This document shows positions 34,395 to 42,247 of a DNA stretch of 64,000 nt, one piece after another. The stretch covers positions 73,167 to 137,166 of the forward strand of contig JADKGZ010000010.1 of the NCBI GenBank assembly GCA_016722025.1, read 5' to 3'. Position 1 is the first letter of the stretch; each line of letters begins with the position of its first letter. Source of the DNA: Acidimicrobiaceae bacterium (GTDB lineage Bacteria > Actinomycetota > Acidimicrobiia > Acidimicrobiales > Ilumatobacteraceae). A model generated the notes under the pieces. That model made no database searches, was not told the DNA's origin, and worked only from the letters and a program-made list of their open reading frames with translations. Position numbers and translations under genes: made by a program.

Positions 34395-35168
34395 ATGAAC
34401 ACCGGCTCAGAACATGGCGACAGCGTGCCTGACGAGTGCTTCGCCAACATTCGACTGGCGGAGGTCTACGACGACCTCGAGGCGGACCGCGACGATCTCG
34501 GTCACTACGTGGCGATGGTCGACGAGTTCGAGGCTCGCCATGTGCTCGACGTGGGCTGCGGAACCGGGGTGCTCGCTTGTCGTCTCGCCGCGAAAGGTCT
34601 CGAGGTCACCGGTGTCGACCCGGCAGCGGCATCGCTGGCCGTTGCCCGGCGCAAGCCTGGTGCAGATCGAGTGCGATGGGTCCTTGGCGACGCCACCACG
34701 CTGCCTCCGCTGGAAGCCGACCTGGCCACGATGACCGGCAACGTCGCCCAGGTGTTCCTCGGCGATGCCGACTGGTTGGCCAACCTTGCCGGCATTCGCC
34801 GTGCGTTGCGACCGACCGGTCGTTTGGTCTTCGAGGTTCGCGATCCTGCTCGAAGAGGTTGGCGGGAGTGGAACCGCGCCGACTCCATCTCGCGAGTGGC
34901 GATCGCCGGGCTGGGCACCGTGGAGTACTGGGTGGAGCTGACCGAGGTTTCGCTCCCGATGGTCTCCTTCACGCAGCACTACCAGTTCGATGACGGGTCG
35001 CTGCTCACCTCCGACTCGACTCTGAGGTTTCGTGAGCGCGACGAGATCGTGGCATCGCTCTCGGCGACGGGGTTCTCCGTCCTCGAGGTTCGAGAGGCGC
35101 CCGATCGCCCGGGACGGGAGTTCGTGTTCGTCTGTGGCGTGGCGTCCTCCCAAGGCCAGCAGCACTGA
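34395..35168 (+). CDS. Class I SAM-dependent methyltransferase
   Basis: A 257-residue Rossmann methyltransferase: motif I HVLDVGCGTGVLACRLAA, acidic VTGVDPA, and motif VLGDATTLPPLEADLATM. The C-terminal part (QHYQFDDGSLLTSDSTLRFR) is typical of small-molecule methyltransferases. The substrate is unknown. ATG at 34395 is 12 nt after the MFS stop, so the two may be co-transcribed. Confidence 0.85.
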   Translation: MNTGSEHGDSVPDECFANIRLAEVYDDLEADRDDLGHYVAMVDEFEARHVLDVGCGTGVLACRLAAKGLEVTGVDPAAASLAVARRKPGADRVRWVLGDATTLPPLEADLATMTGNVAQVFLGDADWLANLAGIRRALRPTGRLVFEVRDPARRGWREWNRADSISRVAIAGLGTVEYWVELTEVSLPMVSFTQHYQFDDGSLLTSDSTLRFRERDEIVASLSATGFSVLEVREAPDRPGREFVFVCGVASSQGQQH

Positions 35169-35207
35169 ACTCCCGGTCACGCTCGCCCTCACGAGTCGGC
35201 TCCTGGT

Positions 35208-35892
35208 TCACGCGGGACCGCTGATCGCCGCAATCGTGTCGGCGAGGATGGTCCGCAGGCGATGAGGTCGTTCGAGGTTGACGTAGTGGCCGCAGTCGTC
35301 GACGAGGTGGAACTGGCGTTGCGGTCCCTCGCCGAGCGAGCGAGTGACCGACACCGGCGGCGTGCGGTCCTGCGCGCCGCTGACGACCACCAACGGCTTC
35401 GTCCAGCCGGCCACGAATTCGGTGTGATCGCGGCGGTCGTGAAATGCACGCAGGCCGTTCGCCACTCTGGTCACGTCGTGGGAGAGCGCAAGATCTCGGG
35501 CTGCTGCCACGACCTCGGGGAGTGCTGCACTGCCGAACAGCGGCTCCCAATAGGCACTCCACGCAGCGGCCAGGCCGTGCGTCTCCACGACTCGGACCGA
35601 CTCATCGCGAAGCGTCGGGTCGGGCCGCACCCCGGCCTTGGCGCCGACCAGCACGATTCCTGATACCTGCTCCGGCGCCAGCCGTGCGATCTCCAGTGCA
35701 CAGGAGCCGCCCACCGAAGCAGCCGACGACCATCAGCTCCTCGGTGCCGGCCATCGCGACCACTGCAGACGCCCATTCGACGATGGAGTCACCGAGGCCG
35801 AACAGATCCGGAGCAATCACCTTCTCACCGACAGCTCGGTCGGCCTCGCTCCACATCCTGCCGTCGAACGGCAGCGCGTGGAGCAAGACCAT
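35208..35892 (-). pseudogene. Alpha/beta hydrolase, frameshifted at the nucleophile elbow
   Basis: Two frames together encode one alpha/beta-hydrolase of about 228 residues: VLMVLLHALPFDGRMW and APDLFGLGDS in the first, SCALEIARLAPEQ to GHYVNLERPHRL (catalytic His) in the second. The break is at about 35717; removing one base would restore GCSVGGS, the elbow with the nucleophile Ser. ATG at 35892 has AAGGTG upstream. Either a sequencing insertion or a fresh mutation. It follows the VOC gene by 99 nt. Confidence 0.75.
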
Positions 35893-35991
35893 CAGCACCT
35901 TGCGAAGAGTACGCACTCTGCTGTCGCCATTCGACGAGCACTCGGCGAGCCGTGGTGCAGTGAGCCCTTCCCGGAGTCTGTGGCCGACCGG

Positions 35992-36375
35992 TCACGCGAC
36001 GCAGAACTCGTTGCCCTCCGGGTCGAGCATCACGACGTGCCCGAGGTGCTCGTCGTAGCGCTCCTCACGCAACACGGTGCCGCCGGCAGCTGCGAGGACG
36101 GCCACCTTCGCACGGATCAGCTCCTCGCGCGAGGCCATGTCCCACGGCGGCTCGCCGGCAACTCGGATGTCGATGTGCATCCGGTTCTTGGCGGTCTTGC
36201 CCTCTGGAACTCGCAGGAAGCCGATCGCCGGCCCGCGGCCATCGGGGTCGACGATGGAGGCGCCGTCAGGGTCGTCGTACCCCGGCTCGGCCACATAGCC
36301 CAGCGCGAGCGCCCAGAACCCGCCCACCCGGTGCGGGTCGTTGGCATCACAGCCCAGCGTCCAGTGCGTCGCCAT
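35992..36375 (-). CDS. VOC-family (glyoxalase/bleomycin-resistance-like) protein
   Basis: A 127-residue single-module vicinal-oxygen-chelate protein of the glyoxalase-like domain type: DPHRVGGFWALALGY at the start, RMHIDIRV in the middle, and GHVVMLDPEGNEFCVA at the end, where His and Glu would be metal ligands. The substrate is unknown. Start ATG at 36375. Confidence 0.85.
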   Translation of the reverse strand: MATHWTLGCDANDPHRVGGFWALALGYVAEPGYDDPDGASIVDPDGRGPAIGFLRVPEGKTAKNRMHIDIRVAGEPPWDMASREELIRAKVAVLAAAGGTVLREERYDEHLGHVVMLDPEGNEFCVA

Positions 36376-36462
36376 CTCCGCAGACTACGTCGCCTCGTCG
36401 GCAAGGTATCGTCGAGGCGCCATCGTCGCCAGCGATCGAGCGCCACACATCGGGGGCCGTGC

Positions 36463-36768
36463 ATGCGCGTCGGAGTCATCATCGAACACCACGTGCGGCC
36501 CGGGTCTCGCGACGCGGTGCGCGCCATCTGGGACGAGCTCCTCCGCCCCGCCATCATCGCGAACGCTGCTCACGAGGCGTACGCCTACATGTACGACGTC
36601 GACGATCCCGACGTGATCCGAGCTTTCCAGCAGTACGTCGATGCGGCGGCGGCAGCGGCGTTCTTGGCAACTCCCGCGTACGCCGCGTACGTCGCCGCAG
36701 TGGAGCACCTGCTCGTGGGCCCTCCCACGGTGACGCGCACCGAAGTGGTGTGGACGAAGGGCCAGTAG
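36463..36768 (+). CDS. Small protein of unknown function, possibly dimeric alpha/beta barrel
   Basis: A 101-residue protein (MRVGVIIEHHVRPGSRDAVR to VTRTEVVWTKGQ). Alternation of a short N-terminal strand, a helix (DAVRAIWDELLRPAII), AYAYMYDVDDPDVIRAFQQY and a final strand with TEVVW suggests an ABM/ferredoxin-like fold as in small monooxygenase-like proteins. No catalytic residues can be named. ATG at 36463. Confidence 0.6.
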   Translation: MRVGVIIEHHVRPGSRDAVRAIWDELLRPAIIANAAHEAYAYMYDVDDPDVIRAFQQYVDAAAAAAFLATPAYAAYVAAVEHLLVGPPTVTRTEVVWTKGQ

Positions 36769-36781
36769 CGCCGACTCCGGG

Positions 36782-36861
36782 CGTCCTTCGTCCCGGGTTC
36801 CGAGACAGAAGTCGCCCAGATGGCGAGCTCGAACGATTGACGCCCGGAACCCGACGAGACG
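36782..36861. terminator. Putative bidirectional terminator between convergent genes
   Basis: In the 103-bp gap between two convergent genes, CGTCCTTCGTCCCGGGTTCCG (36782-36802) can pair with a downstream arm around 36845-36861 (CGGAACCCG-ACGAGACG), and TCCGGGCGTC with GACGCCCGGA. Long imperfect hairpin, no T-tract. Confidence 0.4.
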
Positions 36862-36871
36862 CAGGCGGTGG

Positions 36872-38320
36872 CTACCGGGGGGTGGTGGGGAACGCCACGA
36901 ACCTGGTCTCGGTGAAGAACTCGCGGCTGTAGCCGCCACCTTCACGGCCCAGGCCGCTGTGCTTGACGCCACCGAACGGCTGGCGCAGGTCGCGCTCGAA
37001 GAAGCAGTTCACCCAGATCATGCCGGTCTGCATGCGAGCGGCCACGTAGTGGGCGGTGGTCTGGCTCTCGGTCCAGATGTAGCCGGCCAGGCCGTACTCG
37101 CTGTCGTTGGCGATGGCCAGCCCTTCCTCCACCGAGTCGAAGGGAACCACCACGGCCACCGGGCCGAAGATCTCCTCCTGGCACACACGAGCAGAGGGTG
37201 CCGCGTCGACGATGATCGTCGGCTCGACGAAGTAGCCAGTGTCCATGCCCGGCGGTCGCGTGCCACCCGACAGCACCCGGCCTTCGGTGCGGGCCAGCTC
37301 GATGTAGCCCATCACCTTGTCGTACTGCGCCTTCGACACGACGGGGCCGAGGCGGGTGGACGCTTCCATCGGGTCGCCCACCACCCACTTCTTCGATTCG
37401 GCCACGAACGCCTCGAGGAACTGGTCGTACACCTGGCGCTGCACCAGGATGCGCGACCCGGCGATGCACAGCTGCCCGGAGTTGCTGAAGATGCCGGCGG
37501 CAACCGTGGCCACGCACTTGGGCATGTCGGCGTCGGCGAACACGAACACCGCCGACTTGCCACCCAGCTCGAACGAGGTGCGCTTCAGCTGCGGCGCCAC
37601 CCGGGCAGCGATGTCGCGGGCGGTGGCCGGCGAACCGGTGAACGACACGCCGATGACATCGGGGTGCTCGACCAACGGTGCGCCGGCCTCCTTCCCGAAC
37701 CCGAGCACGGTGTTGTAGGCGCCGGCGGGCAGGCCCGCCTCGGCGAAGATCTCGCCCAGCACACCGATCGACAACGGTGACAGCTCGCTGGGCTTGTGCA
37801 CCACCGAGTTGCCGTACGCGATGGCCGGCCCCAGCTTCCACGTGCTCAGCATGAACGGCGCGTTCCACGGGCTGATGAGCGCGAACGTGCCGACCGGATC
37901 GCACATCGTGTAGGTGAGCAGGTTGTCGTCGCGGTTGAACGAGTGGTTGCCGGCGAGCTCCTGCTCCATCGCGAAGAAGCGCAGGTTCCAGGCCGAGCGG
38001 CTGGGGCCCTGCACCGGCGCACCGATCGGGTGGCCCATCTCCAGCGCCTCCAACCGGTTGATCTCCGGGTAGCGCTGGTCGATCAGGTCGGCGGCCTTCA
38101 TCAGCACCTGCCGGCGAAACGACGGCTTCGCCCGCGACCAGTCGCCCGCCGCGAACGCATCGGTGGCCGCCTTCACCGCTGCCGCCACGTCGTCGACGTC
38201 GCCGCGTGCGGCGGTGGTGACCACCTGCTCGGTGACCGGACTGATCACGTCGAACGTCTGGCCCGACAGCGAGTCGCGGAACTCGCCGCCGATGAAGTGC
38301 CTGGCCGGTGCGACCGTCAC
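36872..38320 (-). CDS. dmpC: 2-Hydroxymuconic semialdehyde dehydrogenase
   Basis: NAD-dependent oxidation of the ring-fission product to 2-hydroxymuconate (4-oxalocrotonate branch). The 482-residue aldehyde dehydrogenase has ISPWNAPFMLSTWK, the catalytic Glu in SFELGGKSAVFVF, the catalytic Cys in NSGQLCIAGSR, and EEIFGPVAVVVPF. GTG at 38320 follows AGGAGG by 7 nt and overlaps the dmpI stop (GTGA). It is the last gene of the dmpFGHIC operon. Substrate assignment rests on this context. Confidence 0.92.
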   Translation of the reverse strand: MTVAPARHFIGGEFRDSLSGQTFDVISPVTEQVVTTAARGDVDDVAAAVKAATDAFAAGDWSRAKPSFRRQVLMKAADLIDQRYPEINRLEALEMGHPIGAPVQGPSRSAWNLRFFAMEQELAGNHSFNRDDNLLTYTMCDPVGTFALISPWNAPFMLSTWKLGPAIAYGNSVVHKPSELSPLSIGVLGEIFAEAGLPAGAYNTVLGFGKEAGAPLVEHPDVIGVSFTGSPATARDIAARVAPQLKRTSFELGGKSAVFVFADADMPKCVATVAAGIFSNSGQLCIAGSRILVQRQVYDQFLEAFVAESKKWVVGDPMEASTRLGPVVSKAQYDKVMGYIELARTEGRVLSGGTRPPGMDTGYFVEPTIIVDAAPSARVCQEEIFGPVAVVVPFDSVEEGLAIANDSEYGLAGYIWTESQTTAHYVAARMQTGMIWVNCFFERDLRQPFGGVKHSGLGREGGGYSREFFTETRFVAFPTTPR

Positions 38321-38556
38321 GATGTGCCTCCTGCTTCCTGCTGGGCCGCCTGCTCGGCGGCTTGTCGCGCGCGCCGGTCGGCGAGGATCTCGCCGCCGGC
38401 GATGAACTCGGTGTCGTCGAACTCGGTGATCCACACGCGGATCGACGGCACCGGCGCGCCGACGGTCTCGTTCATCACCTTCGTGATGCCCTCCAACAAC
38501 GCTCGCTTCTGGTCGTCGGTACGACCCTTGGCCATGTACACCTGCACCAGCGGCAT
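38317..38556 (-). CDS. dmpI: 4-Oxalocrotonate tautomerase
   Basis: Converts 2-hydroxymuconate to 4-oxalocrotonate using the N-terminal proline as base. The product begins MPLVQVYMAKGRTDDQKRAL, leaving Pro1 after Met removal, and has SIRVWITEFDD. Length is 79, longer than the usual 62, through an Ala/Gln/Arg-rich tail (RRARQAAEQAAQQEAGG). ATG at 38556 is 2 nt after dmpH. Confidence 0.9.
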   Translation of the reverse strand: MPLVQVYMAKGRTDDQKRALLEGITKVMNETVGAPVPSIRVWITEFDDTEFIAGGEILADRRARQAAEQAAQQEAGGTS

Positions 38557-38558
38557 GA

Positions 38559-39347
38559 TCACACGCCCCGCACGGTGACGGCGCCGAGGTGGCCGAAGGT
38601 GGCAGTGACGTGCGAGCCGACGTTCAGTGCCACTGCAGCGGTGAGCCCACCGCTGTACACGCACCAGCCGGCCTCGATGGCTTCGCCGCGAGCGCCCAGC
38701 CAGTTGGCCAGCAGCGCCACTGCTTCGGCCGGGTGGCCCATGGTGGCGGCCCCGGACGCGGTGGCCACCTGCTCGCCATCGACCTCCAGCAGCAGCCCGA
38801 TCAGCGACAGGTCGACGTCGGTGGGCTTGATCATGATGGGGCCCATCACCACCTTCGCCTCCGAGGTGTTGTCGGCCACCACATCGGCGGCGGTGAACGA
38901 GAAGTCGGCGTAACGACTGTCGATGATCTCCAACCCGCAGCACACGTACTTCGTGGCCGCGATGACATCGGCCGTGGTGACACCGGGGCCGGCGAGGCGC
39001 TGCTTCATCACGAACACGATCTCCGGTTCGACACGCGGGTGGATGAGCGACGACACCACGAACGGCTCGTTGGCCGGGTGCAGGCCGGTGGAGAACAGGC
39101 GGCCGTAGACCGGCTCGGACACGTTCATCTGCACCGCCTTCGCACGCGAGGTGAGGCCCAGCTTTGCGCCGATCTGGTGCTCACCGCGGGCGATGCGCCG
39201 GCGCGTCACCTCGTCCTGGATCGCGTAGCCGTCGTCGAGCGTCAGGTCGGGGTAGGCCTCGGTGAGCCGCGTGATCGCAGTGCGCTCGCGCACGGCGCCT
39301 TCGACGATGTCGGCGCACGCAGCCACCATGGTGTCGCTGCCGCTCAT
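38559..39347 (-). CDS. dmpH: 4-Oxalocrotonate decarboxylase
   Basis: Decarboxylates 4-oxalocrotonate to 2-hydroxypenta-2,4-dienoate. The 262-residue protein belongs to the hydratase/decarboxylase family: AYPDLTLDDGYAIQDEVTRR, GAKLGLTSRAKAVQMNV, VEPEIVFVM with metal-binding Glu residues, and GLEIIDSRYADF. Distinction from the paralogous hydratase dmpE rests on position between dmpG and dmpI. ATG at 39347 overlaps the dmpG stop (ATGA). Confidence 0.88.
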   Translation of the reverse strand: MSGSDTMVAACADIVEGAVRERTAITRLTEAYPDLTLDDGYAIQDEVTRRRIARGEHQIGAKLGLTSRAKAVQMNVSEPVYGRLFSTGLHPANEPFVVSSLIHPRVEPEIVFVMKQRLAGPGVTTADVIAATKYVCCGLEIIDSRYADFSFTAADVVADNTSEAKVVMGPIMIKPTDVDLSLIGLLLEVDGEQVATASGAATMGHPAEAVALLANWLGARGEAIEAGWCVYSGGLTAAVALNVGSHVTATFGHLGAVTVRGV

Positions 39348-40331
39348 GCCGCGGCCTTGCCGGCGAGGGTGGCGGCGATCTGGATGATCTGGTCTTCCTG
39401 GCCGCCGACCAGGCCCTGGCGACCGCACTCGAGCAGGATCTCGGCGCCGGACACGCCGTACCGTTCGGCCGCTCGATAGGCGTGCTTGAGGTAGCTGGAG
39501 TACACGCCGGCGTAGCCCATGATGATGGCAAGCCGGTCTTTCACGCACTCGCCGTCCATGATGGGGCGCACGACGTCTTCGGCGACGTCGACCAGCTGCA
39601 GCACGTGCAGGCCGGTGGTGATGCCCTGGCGCTCGGCGACTGCGGCGAACACCTCCATCGTCGATCTGCACGGCTCCGGCCCGCACGGCCAGCACGCTGT
39701 TGGCCACCGACAGGCCGAGGTTCTCGTGCCCGTGGAACCCGACCTGCGCGTCGGCGCCCAGCTCGGCGACGACGGCCTGCACCCGCACCGTCACGTCTTC
39801 CAGGATCATCGCCCCGGCGGAGTCGACCACGTACACGCACTGGCAACCGGCGTCGGCCATGATCCGTGCCTGCTTCGCCAGCACCTCCGGCGGCTGCGAG
39901 TGGGCCATCATCAAGAACCCCACCGTCTCCAACCCGATCTCGCGGGCCACGCCGAAGTGCTGGATGGAGATGTCGGCCTCGGTGCAGTGAGTGGCGATGC
40001 GGATGATCGACAGCCCTAGATCGGCGGCGCCTTTGATGTCGTCCTTGGTGCCCAGGCCGGGCAGCATCAGCGCGGCGATCTTGGCCGTCGTGGCGGTCTC
40101 CACGGCAGCCTTCATCAGCAGCCGTTCGTCGGTGCGGGAGAAGCCGTAGTTGAACGACGAGCCCCCCAACCCGTCGCCATGGGTGACCTCGATCACCGGC
40201 ATGCCGGCGGCATCGAGCGCACCGACGACGACGCGCACATCGTCCTCGGTGAACTGGTGGTGCTTGGCGTGCGAGCCGTCGCGCAAGGAGGTGTCGGTGA
40301 TGCGGATGGCCAGCTCGGGTGAGTACGGCAT
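39344..40331 (-). pseudogene. dmpG: 4-Hydroxy-2-oxovalerate aldolase, internal deletion and frameshift
   Basis: Cleaves 4-hydroxy-2-oxovalerate to pyruvate and acetaldehyde, channelled to DmpF. The N-terminal half (RITDTSLRDGSHAKHHQFT, metal-ligand GFHGHENLGLSVANS) and the C-terminal half (EVFAAVAERQGITTG, IIMGYAGVYSSYLKHAY) are well conserved but in different frames. At about 39660, GAVQID joins directly to MEVFAAV; the intervening segment, normally S-L-x-G-x-GAGAGN plus a few residues (about 15), is missing. As given, the gene cannot make an intact aldolase. Confidence 0.85.
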
Positions 40332-40332
40332 G

Positions 40333-41289
40333 TCAGTTCACTGCGGCTTTCAGGTCGTTGGCGTTGTCGTTGGCGTTGTCGTTGGCGGTACCGCGCAGCA
40401 GGTGGCGGGCGATCTCGTTGCCCACCTTCGCTGCGGCGGCGGTCATGATGTCGAGGTTGCCGGCATAGGGCGGCAGGAAGTCGCCGGCGCCCTGCACCTC
40501 GATGAACGTGGCCACGCGAGCGGTGCCGTTGGCGAGCGTGTCGAACTGCGGCTCGCCGCGCAGGTGGTAGCCGGGCACGTAGGTCTGCACCTCGGCCACC
40601 ATGTCGCGAATCGACTGGGCCACCGCGTCGTGGTCGGCGCCGGCGGGCAGCGAGCAGAAGATGGTGTCGCGCATCATCAGCGGCGGGTCGGCAGGGTTGA
40701 GGATGATGATCGCCTTGCCGCGAGTGGCCCCGCCGAGCACCTCCACCGCCTTGGCGGTGGTGCGTGTGAACTCGTCGATGTTGTTGCGCGTGCCCGGCCC
40801 GGCCGAGGCCGACGACACGGTGGCAACGATCTCGGCATAGTCGACCGGCACGACGCGGCTGACGGCGTACACGATGGGGATCGTTGCCTGCCCGCCGCAC
40901 GTGACCATGTTGACGTTCATCGCACCCGTGCTGTTGTCACCCACGTGCTCGAACAGGTTGACGGGCGGCACCACGTACGGCCCGCGAGCCGCGGGCGTGA
41001 GATCGACGGCGTAGATGCCGGCCTTCTTGTAGCGCGGTGCGTTGCGCACGTGCACGTAGGCGCTCGTCGCCTCGAACACGATGCCGGGCAGTTCGGGCCG
41101 CTCGAGCAACCAGTCGACACCGTCGGACGACGTCTCCAACCCAGCCTCGCGGGCAAGCTTGAGGCCCGCCGAGTCGGGGTCGACGCCCACCATGTAGCGG
41201 GGTTCGACGAGCTCCGAGCGGAGCAGCTTGTACATGAGATCGGTCCCGATGTTGCCGGGACCGACGATGGCGGCGGGGATCTTGTGCAT
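40333..41289 (-). CDS. dmpF: Acetaldehyde dehydrogenase (acylating)
   Basis: Oxidises acetaldehyde to acetyl-CoA with NAD and CoA, in complex with the aldolase. The 318-residue protein has AAIVGPGNIGTDLMYKLL, the catalytic Cys in MVTCGGQATIPIV, and SASAGPGTRNNIDEFTRTT. The C-terminus carries an unusual NDNANDNAND repeat from a 12-bp tandem duplication. ATG at 41289 lies 7 nt after a -10-like element of its own operator-linked promoter, though read-through from dmpE is possible. Confidence 0.94.
   Translation of the reverse strand: MHKIPAAIVGPGNIGTDLMYKLLRSELVEPRYMVGVDPDSAGLKLAREAGLETSSDGVDWLLERPELPGIVFEATSAYVHVRNAPRYKKAGIYAVDLTPAARGPYVVPPVNLFEHVGDNSTGAMNVNMVTCGGQATIPIVYAVSRVVPVDYAEIVATVSSASAGPGTRNNIDEFTRTTAKAVEVLGGATRGKAIIILNPADPPLMMRDTIFCSLPAGADHDAVAQSIRDMVAEVQTYVPGYHLRGEPQFDTLANGTARVATFIEVQGAGDFLPPYAGNLDIMTAAAAKVGNEIARHLLRGTANDNANDNANDLKAAVN
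40354..40387. repeat. 12-bp tandem repeat in the 3' end of dmpF
   Basis: The unit GTCGTTGGCGTT occurs 2.8 times in a row and encodes the Asn-Asp-Asn-Ala repeat at the end of the protein. It keeps the frame; likely polymerase slippage. Confidence 0.9.
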
Positions 41290-41296
41290 CGCAGTC

Positions 41297-41350
41297 ACGA
41301 CACCACGAGCACAGCGCCGGACGCAACCAACACGTTCCGGCAAACGGAAC
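41297..41350 (-). promoter_or_regulatory. Promoter and operator upstream of dmpFGHIC
   Basis: Perfect GTTCCG-N5-CGGAAC at 41334-41350, then 7 bp, TTGCGT (41326-41321), 18 bp, TGTCGT (41302-41297), and 7 nt to the dmpF ATG. It lies between dmpE and dmpF, so the lower operon can be started independently. The -10 is weak but the geometry is identical to the other sites. Confidence 0.68.
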
Positions 41351-41358
41351 GCGCCACC

Positions 41359-42144
41359 TCAGACGAAGCGAACAGCGACATGGCCGAGGCCGTCGAAGTC
41401 GGCGCGCACGTGATCGCCGGCGACGACCGGAATCATCCGCGTGCACGAGCCGGGCATGATCACGTGCCCCGGCTCCAGCGCCACGCCGAACTGCGCAACC
41501 TTGTTGGCCAGCCACGCGACTGCGATGGCCGGATTGCCGAGCACGGCGCCCGAGCAGCCGGTCTCCACGATCTCGCCGTTCTTGCGCAGCGTGGCGCCGA
41601 TGAGCGCCGGGTCGATGTCGTGCAAGCGGGTGGGCCGCCCACCGAGCACGAGCGCAGCCGAGGAGGCGTTGTCGGCGATGGTGTCTTGGATCTTGATCTT
41701 CCAGTCGGCCACGCGGCTGTCGACGATCTCGATCGAGGGCAGCACGTAGTCGGTGGCACGCATGACATCGGCGATCGTGACGCCAGGGCCTTCCAGCCGG
41801 CGGCCCAGCACGAACGCGACCTCGATCTCGGCCCGTGGTTGGCAGAAACGACCGATCGGGATGGACGCGCCTTCATCCACGAACATGTCGTCGAGCAGGT
41901 GGCCGTAGTCCGGCTCGTGCACGCCCAACATCTGCTGCATCGCCTTCGCCGACAGGCCCACCTTGTGCCCACGCACCAGTGCACCGGCCTCCAGCCGCTT
42001 GTTGATGTTGAGCAGCTGGATGCCGTAGGCATCGACGACATCGATCTCCGGGTAGGCCTCGGTGAGCGGCGAGATCACCTGCTTCGTCTCGTCGGCGTTC
42101 CAGAGCGCGAGCGCGGCGGCGGCAAGTTGCTCGGTGTTCAGCAT
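41359..42144 (-). CDS. dmpE: 2-Keto-4-pentenoate hydratase
   Basis: Hydrates 2-hydroxypenta-2,4-dienoate to 4-hydroxy-2-oxovalerate. The 261-residue protein shows PLTEAYPEIDVVDAYGIQ, HKVGLSAKAMQQMLGVHEPD, and AEIEVAFVLGRRL with metal-binding Glu residues. It is a paralogue of dmpH; its position as first gene and separation from the tautomerase support hydratase. ATG at 42144 sits 6 nt after TACTGT, so the transcript is probably leaderless. An earlier in-frame start at 42180 would lie in the -35 and is rejected. Confidence 0.88.
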   Translation of the reverse strand: MLNTEQLAAAALALWNADETKQVISPLTEAYPEIDVVDAYGIQLLNINKRLEAGALVRGHKVGLSAKAMQQMLGVHEPDYGHLLDDMFVDEGASIPIGRFCQPRAEIEVAFVLGRRLEGPGVTIADVMRATDYVLPSIEIVDSRVADWKIKIQDTIADNASSAALVLGGRPTRLHDIDPALIGATLRKNGEIVETGCSGAVLGNPAIAVAWLANKVAQFGVALEPGHVIMPGSCTRMIPVVAGDHVRADFDGLGHVAVRFV

Positions 42145-42150
42145 GCGACG

Positions 42151-42241
42151 ACAGTACGGATCGTCGCCGCACGCTGACAAGGAAGGCGTTCCGCAGGGCG
42201 GAACGCGGCCCTGTTCGCGGGACGCCGGCGAGGAGTAGGTT
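42151..42241. promoter_or_regulatory. Divergent dmpE / iclR promoters sharing one operator
   Basis: Perfect GTTCCG-N5-CGGAAC at 42188-42204. Leftward: 7 bp, TTGTCA (42180-42175), 18 bp, TACTGT (42156-42151), 6 nt to dmpE ATG. Rightward: 7 bp, TGTTCG (42212-42217), 18 bp, TAGGTT (42236-42241), 6 nt to iclR GTG. The site is thus symmetric and could control catabolic and regulator genes at once. Confidence 0.8.
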
Positions 42242-42247
42242 CGCCAC

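Noticed and set aside
38559..40331. A natural DmpG-DmpH fusion protein (590-codon frame)
   Set aside because: The middle of the frame is Arg-rich nonsense; the true DmpG C-terminus is in another frame ending at 39344, and DmpH has its own start.
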